Source: Christensenellaceae bacterium (GTDB lineage: Bacteria > Bacillota > Clostridia > Christensenellales > UBA1750). Taken from it: DNA of 64,000 bases. Shown here in pieces: positions 27,896 through 37,983 of the stretch. Within the stretch, counting starts at the first letter, position 1, and each line of letters begins with the position of its first letter. The position numbers were made by a program, and so were the translations under genes. A model generated the notes under the pieces. It ran no database searches, had not been told where the DNA came from, and saw nothing but the letters and a program-made list of their open reading frames with translations. The stretch lies in assembly GCA_031280685.1 (NCBI GenBank), contig JAITGM010000010.1, forward strand, positions 62,001 to 126,000. The letters run 5' to 3'.

Positions 27896-28459
27896 ATGGC
27901 GACACAAACCATCATCAAAGACGACCTGCGCCCAGAACTGGCGCGTATCAAGAGAGAACTCCAAGCCCTACAAGGCATGGAAATCCACGTCGGCATTCAA
28001 GGCGACGCTGGGAGCGACCTGCTCCGAATAGCGAACGTCCACGAGTACGGCGCAACCATCAAAATGACAGACAAAATGCGCCGATACTTGGGCGCAATGG
28101 GTCTGTTCAACGACGGTGACGGCGACGAGAAGTACACCCCGCCGGAAGGTGCAAAAAAAGGCTACGTCAACATCCCGGAGCGTAGCTTCATCCGCGCCAG
28201 CTACGACACGGGTATGGAAGAACTGTCAAAAATCTGCGCCGCCGCCATTCGGCACATTTACTACGACGGCTGGACAGCAGAGCAGGCGGCAAACTCCATC
28301 GGAGCGCAAGCCGTCCAGATGACACAGTCGTTCATCGACGCAGGAATTGACCCACCGAAAAGCAAGTTCACACAGGAACGCTCGACCCAGAAAACGCCGC
28401 TCGTGGACAGTGGCAGGCTCCGCGAGAGCATCACATGGGAAATAGAGGGAGGAGGATAA
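27896..28459 (+). CDS. HK97 gp10-like / head-tail joining protein
   Basis: MEIHVGIQGDAGSDLLRIANVHEYGATI...IPERSFIRASYD. Confidence 0.75.
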   Translation: MATQTIIKDDLRPELARIKRELQALQGMEIHVGIQGDAGSDLLRIANVHEYGATIKMTDKMRRYLGAMGLFNDGDGDEKYTPPEGAKKGYVNIPERSFIRASYDTGMEELSKICAAAIRHIYYDGWTAEQAANSIGAQAVQMTQSFIDAGIDPPKSKFTQERSTQKTPLVDSGRLRESITWEIEGGG

Positions 28460-28462
28460 CCC

Positions 28463-28831
28463 GTGACCGATTTCGCAAAACCGAAAATACCGCTGGGTCT
28501 TCTCCATGACATGACCCAAATTGTGCCCGGAGGGAGCCGAGACAGCAACAACGGAGGACAATGGCGCCCAGACGCTACGCCCCAAACGAACACGTTCAAA
28601 GGCGTGGTAATGCCCATGTCGAACAAAGACCTGCAATACCTGCCGGAGGGCACGTTCACCAAGCTGACCCAGAAGCTGTACACCAACGGATACAGCCTCG
28701 CGGTCGGCGCACAGTTCACCGACCCATTCGACGGCACCACCTACACCGTGGTGCAGGAACTCACCCACGGCCCCCTTCACCCGCTGAAAAGGTATGCCGT
28801 GGAGGCGAAAGGAGGGGCATCGTCAAAATGA
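28463..28831 (+). CDS. Head-tail stopper/adaptor-like protein
   Basis: 122 aa, position in head-tail junction module. Confidence 0.5.
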   Translation: MTDFAKPKIPLGLLHDMTQIVPGGSRDSNNGGQWRPDATPQTNTFKGVVMPMSNKDLQYLPEGTFTKLTQKLYTNGYSLAVGAQFTDPFDGTTYTVVQELTHGPLHPLKRYAVEAKGGASSK

Positions 28832-29373
28832 CCTTTCTCGAAGCCAGAAACACCATCATCAAGCGGCTCGAAGAACACCTCGGCATCCCCGTAGTGTTGA
28901 GCGACCAAGCCACACCCGTTCCAGATTTCCCGTTCTGCTATTACAGCGCGACAACCCCCTACGCTCCCACGGGCGAGATGGGCGACCATACCACGAGGGA
29001 AGTCGCCGCGAACGGAGACACCAACATCGTGGACACCCGGCGCGAAATGCCAACAGCAACCCTCTCGCTCGTCTTCTGTAGCGAGAACCGCTGGGTGACG
29101 CAGGACGGAGAGCAGGTCTTCATATACGGCGAGGACGAAGCCCAGCAGTACGCCAGCATGGCGCAGGGATGGTTCCTCCACGTCGCCTATGATACCCTCT
29201 CCAACCTCGGCATCGTCGTGGTTGACGTGATGAACGCCACGAACAGAACAGCTCTCGTCGTCGACGAAGCAGCGCGTCGCTATGGTTTCGACCTCCGCTT
29301 CCGCTACACCAGAACCGACGAGCGCACAGACGCAACCGTGTCGCGGGTCAGCTACCCCGGCACAACCGAATAA
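28828..29373 (+). CDS. Tail terminator-like protein
   Basis: 4-nt overlap, position directly before sheath; PDFPFCYYSATTPYAP. Confidence 0.6.
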   Translation: MTFLEARNTIIKRLEEHLGIPVVLSDQATPVPDFPFCYYSATTPYAPTGEMGDHTTREVAANGDTNIVDTRREMPTATLSLVFCSENRWVTQDGEQVFIYGEDEAQQYASMAQGWFLHVAYDTLSNLGIVVVDVMNATNRTALVVDEAARRYGFDLRFRYTRTDERTDATVSRVSYPGTTE

Positions 29374-29395
29374 ACCACAAAAAAGGAGTGATACC

Positions 29396-30493
29396 ATGCC
29401 TAAAGATGTTATTGTCGTCGTCGACATCGACGCGAAGCCCAGAGCATCGGAAGCCCTCGACATCCTCATGGTCAGCACGTCCGGCGCACAGGCCGTGGCG
29501 ACCTACAGGAGCCTCGACGAGGTAAAGGCGGCGTTCCCGGACGTTGCCGGACAGCCCCAGAAAATCTACCGCAAGGCAGAGGCTCTGTTCAATCAAGGGA
29601 AGACGACCCTCGCCGACACCCTCATCCGCAAGGTGAAAATCGTCGGCGTAGCCGCCCCCACGGGGGAAACCGATGCCGCCAAAGCGGCAGACCTCATCGA
29701 GAAAATCGAAACCCTCCAAGAAACCGACAACGACTGGTATATCCTCTTGACCGACGAGGACGGAGACGAGTACGTCAAAGCCCTGTGCCAGTTTGCGGAG
29801 GATAGCGAACCCACGGAAGCCGAACTCGGTGCAGGCATCGAAGACCACCGGAAGTTCTACATCGGGCAGACCGACAACCTCGCGCTCGCGGTCACGAACC
29901 GCAGATGCGCCCTTATCTACACCGTCACGGATAACCTCGACGAGGAAGCCGATGCCGCCTATCTCGGCAACGTCGGCCCGTTCTACCCCCAGTCCGTGAC
30001 GTGGAAGTTCAAAAAGCCGGAGGGCATCACACTGCCGGACATCACGGACGCGCAGCGCGAGGCTCTGGAGGAGGCAAACGTCAACTTCCTCACAGAGGAG
30101 TACAAAAAGCAGTATGTGAAGAACGGCACCTGCTGTGACGGGGAGTTTATCGACGTGCAGATGGGTGCTGACTACATCGCCAACTACATGAGAGAGGAAC
30201 TCTATTCCGTATTCCTCGAAAACGCCAAAGTTCCCTACACCGACGCAGGCTTCGCACAGGTCGCCGCCGCCGTCTTCGCTTCCCTCAACAGGGCGGTCGA
30301 CCTCGGCATCATTGCGCGTGACCCGGAGAGCGAAGCCGGGGTATTCACGGTCACTGTGCCCAAACGAGCCGACGCGACCGACGACGAAGCGCGTGAGCGC
30401 AAGATGCCCGACATCGTGTGGGAAGCCCAACTGGAGGGCGCGGTTCACAGCGCCAAAGTCACGGGTACGCTCCGCGCTACCCTTAGTGCATAA
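29396..30493 (+). CDS. Contractile tail sheath (DUF3383-like)
   Basis: Length, position, WYILLTDEDGDEYVKALCQFAED...GQTDNLALA...VGPFYPQSVTWKFK. Confidence 0.8.
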   Translation: MPKDVIVVVDIDAKPRASEALDILMVSTSGAQAVATYRSLDEVKAAFPDVAGQPQKIYRKAEALFNQGKTTLADTLIRKVKIVGVAAPTGETDAAKAADLIEKIETLQETDNDWYILLTDEDGDEYVKALCQFAEDSEPTEAELGAGIEDHRKFYIGQTDNLALAVTNRRCALIYTVTDNLDEEADAAYLGNVGPFYPQSVTWKFKKPEGITLPDITDAQREALEEANVNFLTEEYKKQYVKNGTCCDGEFIDVQMGADYIANYMREELYSVFLENAKVPYTDAGFAQVAAAVFASLNRAVDLGIIARDPESEAGVFTVTVPKRADATDDEARERKMPDIVWEAQLEGAVHSAKVTGTLRATLSA

Positions 30494-30510
30494 GAGAGGA
30501 GGAGCAATCA

Positions 30511-30912
30511 ATGGATGTTCAGACTTATGACCCCAAAAAGGTGACCGTCAACATCAACGGGCGCGTCATCACAGGCTTCGCTTCCGACGGCATCATCACC
30601 CTCAACCACAACGAGGACATCGTGACCCCGTCCGTCGGAGCACAGGGCGATGTCGCCTACGCCGAGAACGCCAACAACAGCGGCAACGCCGCGCTTCCGC
30701 TCATGTCGACATCGTCTTCGCTCGCTTTCATCCGCGAGCTCTGCGCCAAGCGTAAAGCCGTCCGTTTCTCGGTTTCCGACGCGAACGACGCAGACGCAAT
30801 CCAAGTCAGCGAGGAGAACTGCCGCATCCTCAAAATGCCGGACGTTCCCCGCGGCAAGGAACAGACCACCGTCACCGTCAACGTCTACATCCCGTCTCTT
30901 AACTATCGTTAA
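30511..30912 (+). CDS. Tail tube protein (DUF3277-like)
   Basis: YDPKKVTVNINGRVITGFASDGIITLNHNED; follows sheath. Confidence 0.8.
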   Translation: MDVQTYDPKKVTVNINGRVITGFASDGIITLNHNEDIVTPSVGAQGDVAYAENANNSGNAALPLMSTSSSLAFIRELCAKRKAVRFSVSDANDADAIQVSEENCRILKMPDVPRGKEQTTVTVNVYIPSLNYR

Positions 30913-30926
30913 AGGCGGGGTGTACC

Positions 30927-31274
30927 ATGACGACCGTCCAGAGCAAACACAAAAACTGGCCAGCGCGGCCGAAATCCTTATCAGAAAGGGGCTACAGAAA
31001 ATATATGGCACGTACAAAGAAAGTCACGGTGAACGGCTCCGAGTTCACCCTCCAGAGCGTCTCCCCCTCGTGGTACTATGAGCAGAACGACAACTGCGGC
31101 AACACCGGGGGCGGCAAGCACCAGAGCGCGAAGTACATGGACATCATGTTCCGCAACTGCGTCATTTCCCCCGCCGAGGTAAAGGCTGATGGCATGGGGT
31201 ACTTCGACGAGAACGACGACTTGAAGACCCCGGAGGCTCTCATCAAGGAAATCGAATCCTTTCTTCGAGAGTGA
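30927..31274 (+). CDS. Tail assembly chaperone (gpG-like)
   Basis: Between tube and tape measure; FTLQSVSPSWYYEQNDNCGN; internal start MARTKKVTVNG also possible. Confidence 0.65.
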   Translation: MTTVQSKHKNWPARPKSLSERGYRKYMARTKKVTVNGSEFTLQSVSPSWYYEQNDNCGNTGGGKHQSAKYMDIMFRNCVISPAEVKADGMGYFDENDDLKTPEALIKEIESFLRE

Positions 31275-31329
31275 GGGCAGCATAGCGACCGCGCAACGCC
31301 GCGCCCGGAGGAATAAGGAGTTCTGGTGC

Positions 31330-31455
31330 ATGGTCTTCGCTGGAAACGGGCTGACCTACGCAGACCTCAAAGCTATGGACATAGCAGAGTACCGGGAAGC
31401 GGTCGAGGCGCGGCTCCTCTGGCAAGAGGAGTGGCGACCGAAAAAAGGAAAGTAG
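31330..31455 (+). CDS. Tail assembly chaperone second part (gpT-like), independently started or reached by frameshift
   Basis: Other-frame ORF EGSIATAQRRARRNKEFWCMVFAGNGLTYADLKAMDIAEYREAVEARLLWQEEWRPKKGK. Confidence 0.5.
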   Translation: MVFAGNGLTYADLKAMDIAEYREAVEARLLWQEEWRPKKGK

Positions 31456-31484
31456 GCGCCCCATCGAGGGGCGCCTACTTTCCT
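31446..31484. repeat. 17-bp perfect hairpin before the tape measure gene
   Basis: aggaaagtaggcgcccc-atcga-ggggcgcctactttcct. Confidence 0.85.
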
Positions 31485-31504
31485 GTATGTGAGGAGGCGA
31501 GAAA

Positions 31505-33988
31505 GTGGCAGACAGCAGAGAGCTCCAATATAACATAGGCTTCAACGCCGGAGACGGCATCAGCACCATCGACCAGTTAGAGCGCGGTCTCAACGACGTG
31601 GACAACGCCACGGAGCGCGTCCAGACGGGCGCACAGCAGGTCAGCCAAGCCATGAACAACATGGGCGCGGCAGGCGTGAGCGCGGCAAGGAACGCCGGGT
31701 CGGCAGCCGAGGACATGGGTGCCCGGTTCGACGATGCCGGAGACGACATCGAGGACAGGTTCAAAGGGATAGGCGCGGAAGCCGAATCGTTCGGCGCCGC
31801 CTTCCGAAAGACAATGGCGGCCGGCATAAAAGACGGGCAATCGCTCGCTAAGAGTTTCCAGACGGGAGTGTCCGGGGCGTTCGCCTATTCGGAAAAAAAG
31901 TTCGTCGGCTTCCGTAACAATGTCACAAAGGGAGCCGAAGCCATAGGCACAGCCTTCGCCCACCCTATACAGACCATCAAGAACAAGCTGTCGCAGGCTC
32001 TCACGGGAGCCGGAAAGGCGGCAGACGACACCGGGGGGGAACTCGACGGGGCGGCAAAGGAAGCCCAGAAGTTCGGAGACGAAGGCTCCGAGGCAGGCAA
32101 CAAGGTCAAGGACGCTATATCTGGCGCATTGAAGTCCTTCCTCGGCGTAGCCGCCATCGTGGCGGCAACAAAAGCCATCGTGGAGTTCGGCAAAGCCGCC
32201 ATTGAAGCGGCGGCGGCAACCGAAAACACGTCTGCCAAGTTCGACCGCCTATTCAAGGGCACACAAGCTGAGGAATGGGCAAACAATTATGCCGACGCTG
32301 TGCATAGGAGCACCGACGAGGTCAAGTCCTTCATGGTCGGGAACCAAGCGATGTACTCCGCACTCGGCATCACAGGCGAAGCAGCGACCGACCTGTCGAA
32401 GATAACCACGTCGCTCGCCTACGACTTCGGCAACGCTTTCTCAATGGACGACGCAGAAGCCCTGTCCGTCCTGCAGGAGGGCATCAAAGGCAACAAGGAA
32501 GCCCTCGCGGAGTACGGGTTCAACCTCGACGACGCGACCATCAAAGCAGAGGCACTAAAGGTCGGGCTTTCCGACAACATCGACGAGATGGACGATGCCA
32601 CGCTGGCACAACTGCGACTGAACGCGATACTCGACCAGAGCGCAGATGTCCAGCAGGCAGCCATCAACCAGACCGACGGGCTGGTGAACAGCACCAAGAG
32701 CCTCAAAGGCATCTGGTCTCAGTTCATGGCAGATGCAGGGGCGAAGTTCACCCCGGTCATCGAACAGTTCTTCGGAGTAATCATGGACGCATGGCCCCGC
32801 ATCGAACCGATGCTCATGGGGCTGGTCGAAATGCTCTCCGACGGGCTGTCACAGGCACTACCCATCATCACGGAACTCGGCATGGTCTTAATCCCCGTGC
32901 TCACCGATGTGCTGGGTACCGTCTTCCAAGCGGCGACACCGCTTATACAGGTGTTCGGCTCGCTGGCGCAGACCGTCCTCCCCCCGCTTGCAAATATCAT
33001 CGGACTGCTGGTGGAAACCCTCATGCCGCCAATAGTCGAAATCTTGAACGTGATAATCTCTCTCATCGAACCGCTCATGCCCGTCATCCAGAGCATAGCG
33101 GAAGCGATACTCCCGCCCATAGCACAACTGCTCGGTCTGATTGCCCCCATTTTGGAGGCACTCTCGCCCGTGCTGGAGGTCATAGGCTCCGTTCTGAAAG
33201 TAATCGGAGACGTGCTCGGCACGGTCATCGGGTGGCTTGCAGACGGCGTGGGGGCCGTCGTCAACTTCTTCTCCGGCTTGTTTGGAGGAGCCAAAGAGAG
33301 CAAGGATGAAATCGAGGGGCTGAACGGAGCCGTGAACGGGCTGGAGGAAGCGACAAACGCAGAAACATCGCTCGCCGTGGACACCTCCTCGTACACATCC
33401 GACATCAGCAACGCAACCGCAGAAGCCTCGGCAGCCGCCGAGGAGAACATCATCGCCACAAAAGACATCAGCGACCTCAACCTCCAACTCATGGGGGTCG
33501 AGGCATCAAGCACCTACGCCACAATGGCCGTGGACGCTGAAACCTGCTGGTCTCGAATGACGACGGCAGCCGAGAACGGGGCGCAAGCCATCGTCGCGGC
33601 TTTCCAGCGCATCGCATCGGCGGCGCAGGGTGTGAGCAACGCCAATGTCAGCGTGTCCGGCGTGAGTATGCCGGGGAACGCAGGCGGCACCGACGACTTC
33701 GAGGGCGGCTGGACGAAAATCAACGAACGAGGCGGCGAGGTCGCATTCCTGCCTTCTGGCAGTGCGATTATTCCTGCGGACAAGAGTGACCGCCTTATAG
33801 AGAGCAGCACGAGCAACACACAGACGACCAGCTTCTCTCCCTCGGTTCAAATCACCATAACAGGCCAGGCCGACAGCGGAACTACCGACGACATGGTCTC
33901 CAAACTCGAAGCGATGTTCAAGCGGATGTACGACGAGGCGCGAGCCGACGAGTACAGCAAGATGAGCATCAAGAACGCCTACACATAA
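31505..33988 (+). CDS. Tape measure protein
   Basis: 827 aa, coiled-coil and long hydrophobic region, position. Confidence 0.88.
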   Translation: MADSRELQYNIGFNAGDGISTIDQLERGLNDVDNATERVQTGAQQVSQAMNNMGAAGVSAARNAGSAAEDMGARFDDAGDDIEDRFKGIGAEAESFGAAFRKTMAAGIKDGQSLAKSFQTGVSGAFAYSEKKFVGFRNNVTKGAEAIGTAFAHPIQTIKNKLSQALTGAGKAADDTGGELDGAAKEAQKFGDEGSEAGNKVKDAISGALKSFLGVAAIVAATKAIVEFGKAAIEAAAATENTSAKFDRLFKGTQAEEWANNYADAVHRSTDEVKSFMVGNQAMYSALGITGEAATDLSKITTSLAYDFGNAFSMDDAEALSVLQEGIKGNKEALAEYGFNLDDATIKAEALKVGLSDNIDEMDDATLAQLRLNAILDQSADVQQAAINQTDGLVNSTKSLKGIWSQFMADAGAKFTPVIEQFFGVIMDAWPRIEPMLMGLVEMLSDGLSQALPIITELGMVLIPVLTDVLGTVFQAATPLIQVFGSLAQTVLPPLANIIGLLVETLMPPIVEILNVIISLIEPLMPVIQSIAEAILPPIAQLLGLIAPILEALSPVLEVIGSVLKVIGDVLGTVIGWLADGVGAVVNFFSGLFGGAKESKDEIEGLNGAVNGLEEATNAETSLAVDTSSYTSDISNATAEASAAAEENIIATKDISDLNLQLMGVEASSTYATMAVDAETCWSRMTTAAENGAQAIVAAFQRIASAAQGVSNANVSVSGVSMPGNAGGTDDFEGGWTKINERGGEVAFLPSGSAIIPADKSDRLIESSTSNTQTTSFSPSVQITITGQADSGTTDDMVSKLEAMFKRMYDEARADEYSKMSIKNAYT

Positions 33989-34002
33989 GGAGGTGACCGT
34001 TT

Positions 34003-34593
34003 GTGGCATACACCATCGCAGGGCGAAAATGCGGTACCGTCCGCTTTACCCCGGACGGGAACGGCAACGTTCAAACCGAGCAGGTCAGCATGACGAGCAA
34101 GGTCACCTCCAACCCCGTGGAAAGCGGGTCGGACATCAACGACCACGTCATCAAAGACCCCATACGCTTCACCATCTCCGGCACCACCATCGGAGGACAG
34201 CAAGCCGTGAGCACCCTCACGGCGATGCGCGACAAGCGCGACATCATCACCTACACCGGGAGGAGCCGGATAGCGAGCGTCGTCATCACTTCGCTCTCGT
34301 TCGACTACGGAGCAAAGAACAAGGGAGGATGTACTTTCAAGGCGACGTTCCAGCAGGTCATCATCACTGGCGCGGAAGTCGTCGCCGTGGGCGCCGTTCC
34401 CCTCATGTCTTCGCAGGATGCCGGGAAAAGCAGCACCAGCCAAGCCAACAGGACGGGCAACGCAGGCACACAAACGACGCTGACCCAGAACATCTCTGGG
34501 AGCGCGTATGCCGCCTACGTCAACTCATACGGCGGCGGTAGCAGTTCCGGCCCGACTACGCGAGCGACAGCCAGCTATAACGGAGTTTCATAG
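34003..34593 (+). CDS. Tail/baseplate protein
   Basis: Follows tape measure; 196 aa; GTG start with AAGGAGGTGA RBS. Confidence 0.6.
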   Translation: MAYTIAGRKCGTVRFTPDGNGNVQTEQVSMTSKVTSNPVESGSDINDHVIKDPIRFTISGTTIGGQQAVSTLTAMRDKRDIITYTGRSRIASVVITSLSFDYGAKNKGGCTFKATFQQVIITGAEVVAVGAVPLMSSQDAGKSSTSQANRTGNAGTQTTLTQNISGSAYAAYVNSYGGGSSSGPTTRATASYNGVS

Positions 34594-34607
34594 AAAGGAG
34601 GAACGGC

Positions 34608-34964
34608 ATGGCTCTGCAACTGATAGACCTCGGAAACGAGGTGGAATACGTGGACATCAACACCAAGAAAGTGCCGTACTCCTTCTCCGTGAAGCTGACG
34701 GACAGAACCTACACGTTCACTATCAAGTACAACGAGCAGGGCGGCTTCTTCACCGCCGACCTATACGATGCCAACGGCACCGTGCTCGCCTTCGGCGACC
34801 CGATACGGTATGGTCGCCCCATGTTCGGGAGCATAGAGGACGAACGCTTCCCCCTCCCGGTCATCATCCCCCAGAGCCTATCCGGCGACGGAATATCGGA
34901 GGTCACGGAAGACAACCTCGGCACCAAAGTGCGCCTCTACCTCCACGAAAGGCAGGTGGAGTAG
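34608..34964 (+). CDS. Baseplate plug/cyanophage-baseplate-like small protein
   Basis: Position between tail and hub genes; 118 aa. Confidence 0.5.
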   Translation: MALQLIDLGNEVEYVDINTKKVPYSFSVKLTDRTYTFTIKYNEQGGFFTADLYDANGTVLAFGDPIRYGRPMFGSIEDERFPLPVIIPQSLSGDGISEVTEDNLGTKVRLYLHERQVE

Positions 34965-35816
34965 ATGTCGCAATTTTGGATAAGAGCCGCGACCCTCCAG
35001 ATAGGCGCGAACAAATACTCAATGGACGGGCTGACATTCACCTTTGAGGTGCCGTTCGAGGACAGTGACGAGCTCTGCACGGCGACCGTGCAGGCTTACA
35101 ACCTGTCAGCCAACACCCGGAACGGCATAAAAAAGGGGCACGTCGTCATCATCAACGCCGGGTACGAAGACGACATGGGCGCGATATTCGTCGGCAAGGT
35201 CGCCGCGCTCTCCCACAAAAAGGAGAGTACCGACTGGGTGACAAAAATCACCGCAACCGTCGCCCTTGACGAATGGCTGTCGGCGCAGGTCAACAAGACC
35301 TACAAGAAATCCATCAAGGCGAAAGACCTCGTGACCGACCTGCTCAACATTTTCGGGCTTGAAATCGGCACCTTTGAACTCGCCATCAACAAAGAGTACC
35401 CCAGAGGGCGCGTTTGCAAAGGGAAGCTAAAGGACGTGCTCAAAGAAATCGTGGTGAGCGACTGCAAAAGCAGGATGCTCATACGACCCACGGGGCAGAT
35501 AATCATCAACGACCCCACAAAGGGCGTGAACATGGGATACCTGCTCTCGCCGAGCACTGGTCTCCTGCGGAGCACCGACGAGGTCGAGGTCATCCCCCTT
35601 GAAACAGACCTCACCACCAAGAAGACATCCGACGAGAAGTCGGAGGAGGAAAACCTCAAAACCAGAGCGAGCCTGCTGAATTACCATCTGGGGCCTGCCG
35701 ACATCATCAAAATACAGTCCGAGACGCTGAACGGTCGCTTCATGGTGGTGCGAGGCAAGCACATCGGGAGCCAGTCCGGCGACTGGAAGACGGAAATCGA
35801 GGTGAAGCCAGTATGA
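34965..35816 (+). CDS. Baseplate hub protein
   Basis: EVPFEDSDELCTATVQAYNLS...KGHVVIINAGYEDDMGAIFVGKV. Confidence 0.75.
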   Translation: MSQFWIRAATLQIGANKYSMDGLTFTFEVPFEDSDELCTATVQAYNLSANTRNGIKKGHVVIINAGYEDDMGAIFVGKVAALSHKKESTDWVTKITATVALDEWLSAQVNKTYKKSIKAKDLVTDLLNIFGLEIGTFELAINKEYPRGRVCKGKLKDVLKEIVVSDCKSRMLIRPTGQIIINDPTKGVNMGYLLSPSTGLLRSTDEVEVIPLETDLTTKKTSDEKSEEENLKTRASLLNYHLGPADIIKIQSETLNGRFMVVRGKHIGSQSGDWKTEIEVKPV

Positions 35817-36412
35817 GCAACGCAGACCAGTACAAATACGAGCAGGCGCAGGGCAAAAAGAACAAGGAAGCCGTAAACGTGGCAGCCATCGTCAAGGTGA
35901 CCGCTTTCGATGCGGCGAAAATGACCGTGGACGTTCAACCCCTCTCGAAGCGTCTGGAGCAAGGCTCCTACCAGAGCCAGCCTCCCATTTTAAGCGTTCC
36001 AATCGCTGTGACAAAGGGCGGCGGCTTCGTCTTCCGTCCGTGGTACAGCCCCGGAGACGTGGGCGTGGTCTTGTACATCGACCACGACATCGACAAGGCG
36101 GTCGCCGACGGCTCGGAAGGAGAACCCAATACAGAGAGAAACCATTCCACCAGCGATGCGGTGTTCGTTGGGGGCATTGTGCCGGGGAACTCCCCAGTGT
36201 CCGGCATACCGAGCGACGCAATCGCCATCGGAACCGCCGACGGTTCGTGCTACGTCGCCGTCAAAGCTGGTGGAATAGAGATAAAAGGCGACATCACGCT
36301 CACGGGTAAAATGACCGCCTCCGACGACGTGACAGCGTCTGGCATCAGCCTCATGCACCACACCCACGGAGGAGTACAAAGCGGCTCCGGCAACACCGGC
36401 CAGCCGCAGTAA
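35813..36412 (+). CDS. Gp138-N-like baseplate spike
   Basis: VDVQPLSKRL...VPIAVTKGGGFVFRPWYSPGDVGVVLYIDHDID...MHHTHGGVQSGSGNTGQPQ. Confidence 0.8.
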   Translation: MSNADQYKYEQAQGKKNKEAVNVAAIVKVTAFDAAKMTVDVQPLSKRLEQGSYQSQPPILSVPIAVTKGGGFVFRPWYSPGDVGVVLYIDHDIDKAVADGSEGEPNTERNHSTSDAVFVGGIVPGNSPVSGIPSDAIAIGTADGSCYVAVKAGGIEIKGDITLTGKMTASDDVTASGISLMHHTHGGVQSGSGNTGQPQ

Positions 36413-36421
36413 GGAGGAGAC

Positions 36422-36799
36422 ATGGACGACAACAGAAATAAAACCATCCGCATCGACCCGGAGAGCCGCGACATCGTCCTCGACGAGCACGGCAGCATGG
36501 AGATGATATATGCGGACGAAACAACCGCTCAGTGCGTCCGGCTGACCCTCCAGACATGGATAACAGAGTTCCCCCTCGATGTCACCCACGGAACCGACTA
36601 CGGGCGCATCCTCGGCAAGAAAGCGAGCGAACTGGAGGAGGACGAAGCGGAAGAAGTTCTCCGCGACGCAATCCTCCAAGAGCAGGACGTGGCGCAGGTC
36701 GACAGCGTCTCCGCAGAAATCGCAGGGCGAAGCATCGCGACATCGTTCAAGGGAACTCTTTATAGCGGACAGACCATAAGCACGGAGGTGACTGTTTAA
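36422..36799 (+). CDS. gp25/W-like baseplate wedge protein
   Basis: RLTLQTWITEFPLDVTHGTDYGRILG. Confidence 0.75.
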   Translation: MDDNRNKTIRIDPESRDIVLDEHGSMEMIYADETTAQCVRLTLQTWITEFPLDVTHGTDYGRILGKKASELEEDEAEEVLRDAILQEQDVAQVDSVSAEIAGRSIATSFKGTLYSGQTISTEVTV

Positions 36800-37983
36800 T
36801 GGCAAACACAAACGAATGGGGGCTGACCGACCGCGGGTTCCGGCGCCCCACCTACGCAGAACTGCTCGACGCGCTCGAATACAAGGCGCGGGAATTGTTC
36901 GGTAGCACCGCAAACCTCACGGTAAGGTCGCCGCTCGGACTGTTCCTGCGTATTTTCGCATGGGCGCTCAACCTGCTTTTTGCGACCATCGAGGACGTTT
37001 ATAACTCCCGCTTCGTCGACACTGCCGTGGGAACGAGCCTCTACAACCTCGGAAAGGCAATCGGACTGCGCCTCCTCTCGGCACAAAAAGCATCCGGGTA
37101 CCTGCAGGTATCCGGCGCGGACGGAACGACGGTGCCCGTCGGCTGGCTTGCCTCCACAACGGCGGGAACCCAATACGTCGTCGTAACCGCCGGAGTAATC
37201 GCAGACGGGAGTGCCCTCGTTCCCGCGCAGGCTGCTATTGCTGGCCCCGACGGGAACACTCTGGCAAATACCATCACATCCATCGTCAACCCGATGGAGG
37301 GCATCACAGGGGTCACAAACCCCGCCGCCTTTGACGGCGGTCGGAACGTCGAGACGGACGACGAGTACCGGGAGCGATACTACCAGTCGGTGGACTACGC
37401 TGGCGGCGTGAACGCCGACGCAATCAGAGGCGAAATCCTCCAGAACGTCGAGAGCGTGTACAGCGCCATCGTCTACGAGAACGACACCGACGAAGAAGAC
37501 GTAGACGGACTGCCGCCTCACAGCTTCGAAGCTGTGGTCTACGGAGGGCTGGACGCAGACATCGCCCAGCAGATATACCGCCGCAAAGCGGCAGGCATCC
37601 AGACCCACGGCAGCACCACCGTCGCCGTCATTTCTGCCGGAGGGCAGACCTACAACATCAAGTTCTCAAGACCGACCCCCGTCTCGGTTTACATCAAGAT
37701 AACCAACCTCACGACCGACGAGGACACGTTCCCCGCGGACGGCGAAGCGCAAATCAAGCAAGCCCTCATCGACTACCTCGGAGGCACAGTGAACGGAGGT
37801 CTCGGCATCGGAGAAGACGTGTACTACAACCGCTTGCCGGCCGCCATCTACACGGTTTCCGGCGTGATTGACTTCGACCTCGAAATCGGAGAGGACGGCA
37901 CCACCTACAGCACGGACAACATCACCATAGACAGCCGGGAAAAAGCCGTGACCGACGGAGAGAAGGTGAGCATCAGTGAGTAA
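36799..37983 (+). CDS. Baseplate J-like protein
   Basis: GLTDRGFRRPTYAELLDALEYKARELFG... GVTNPAAFDGGRNVETDDEYRERYYQSV. Confidence 0.9.
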   Translation: MANTNEWGLTDRGFRRPTYAELLDALEYKARELFGSTANLTVRSPLGLFLRIFAWALNLLFATIEDVYNSRFVDTAVGTSLYNLGKAIGLRLLSAQKASGYLQVSGADGTTVPVGWLASTTAGTQYVVVTAGVIADGSALVPAQAAIAGPDGNTLANTITSIVNPMEGITGVTNPAAFDGGRNVETDDEYRERYYQSVDYAGGVNADAIRGEILQNVESVYSAIVYENDTDEEDVDGLPPHSFEAVVYGGLDADIAQQIYRRKAAGIQTHGSTTVAVISAGGQTYNIKFSRPTPVSVYIKITNLTTDEDTFPADGEAQIKQALIDYLGGTVNGGLGIGEDVYYNRLPAAIYTVSGVIDFDLEIGEDGTTYSTDNITIDSREKAVTDGEKVSISE

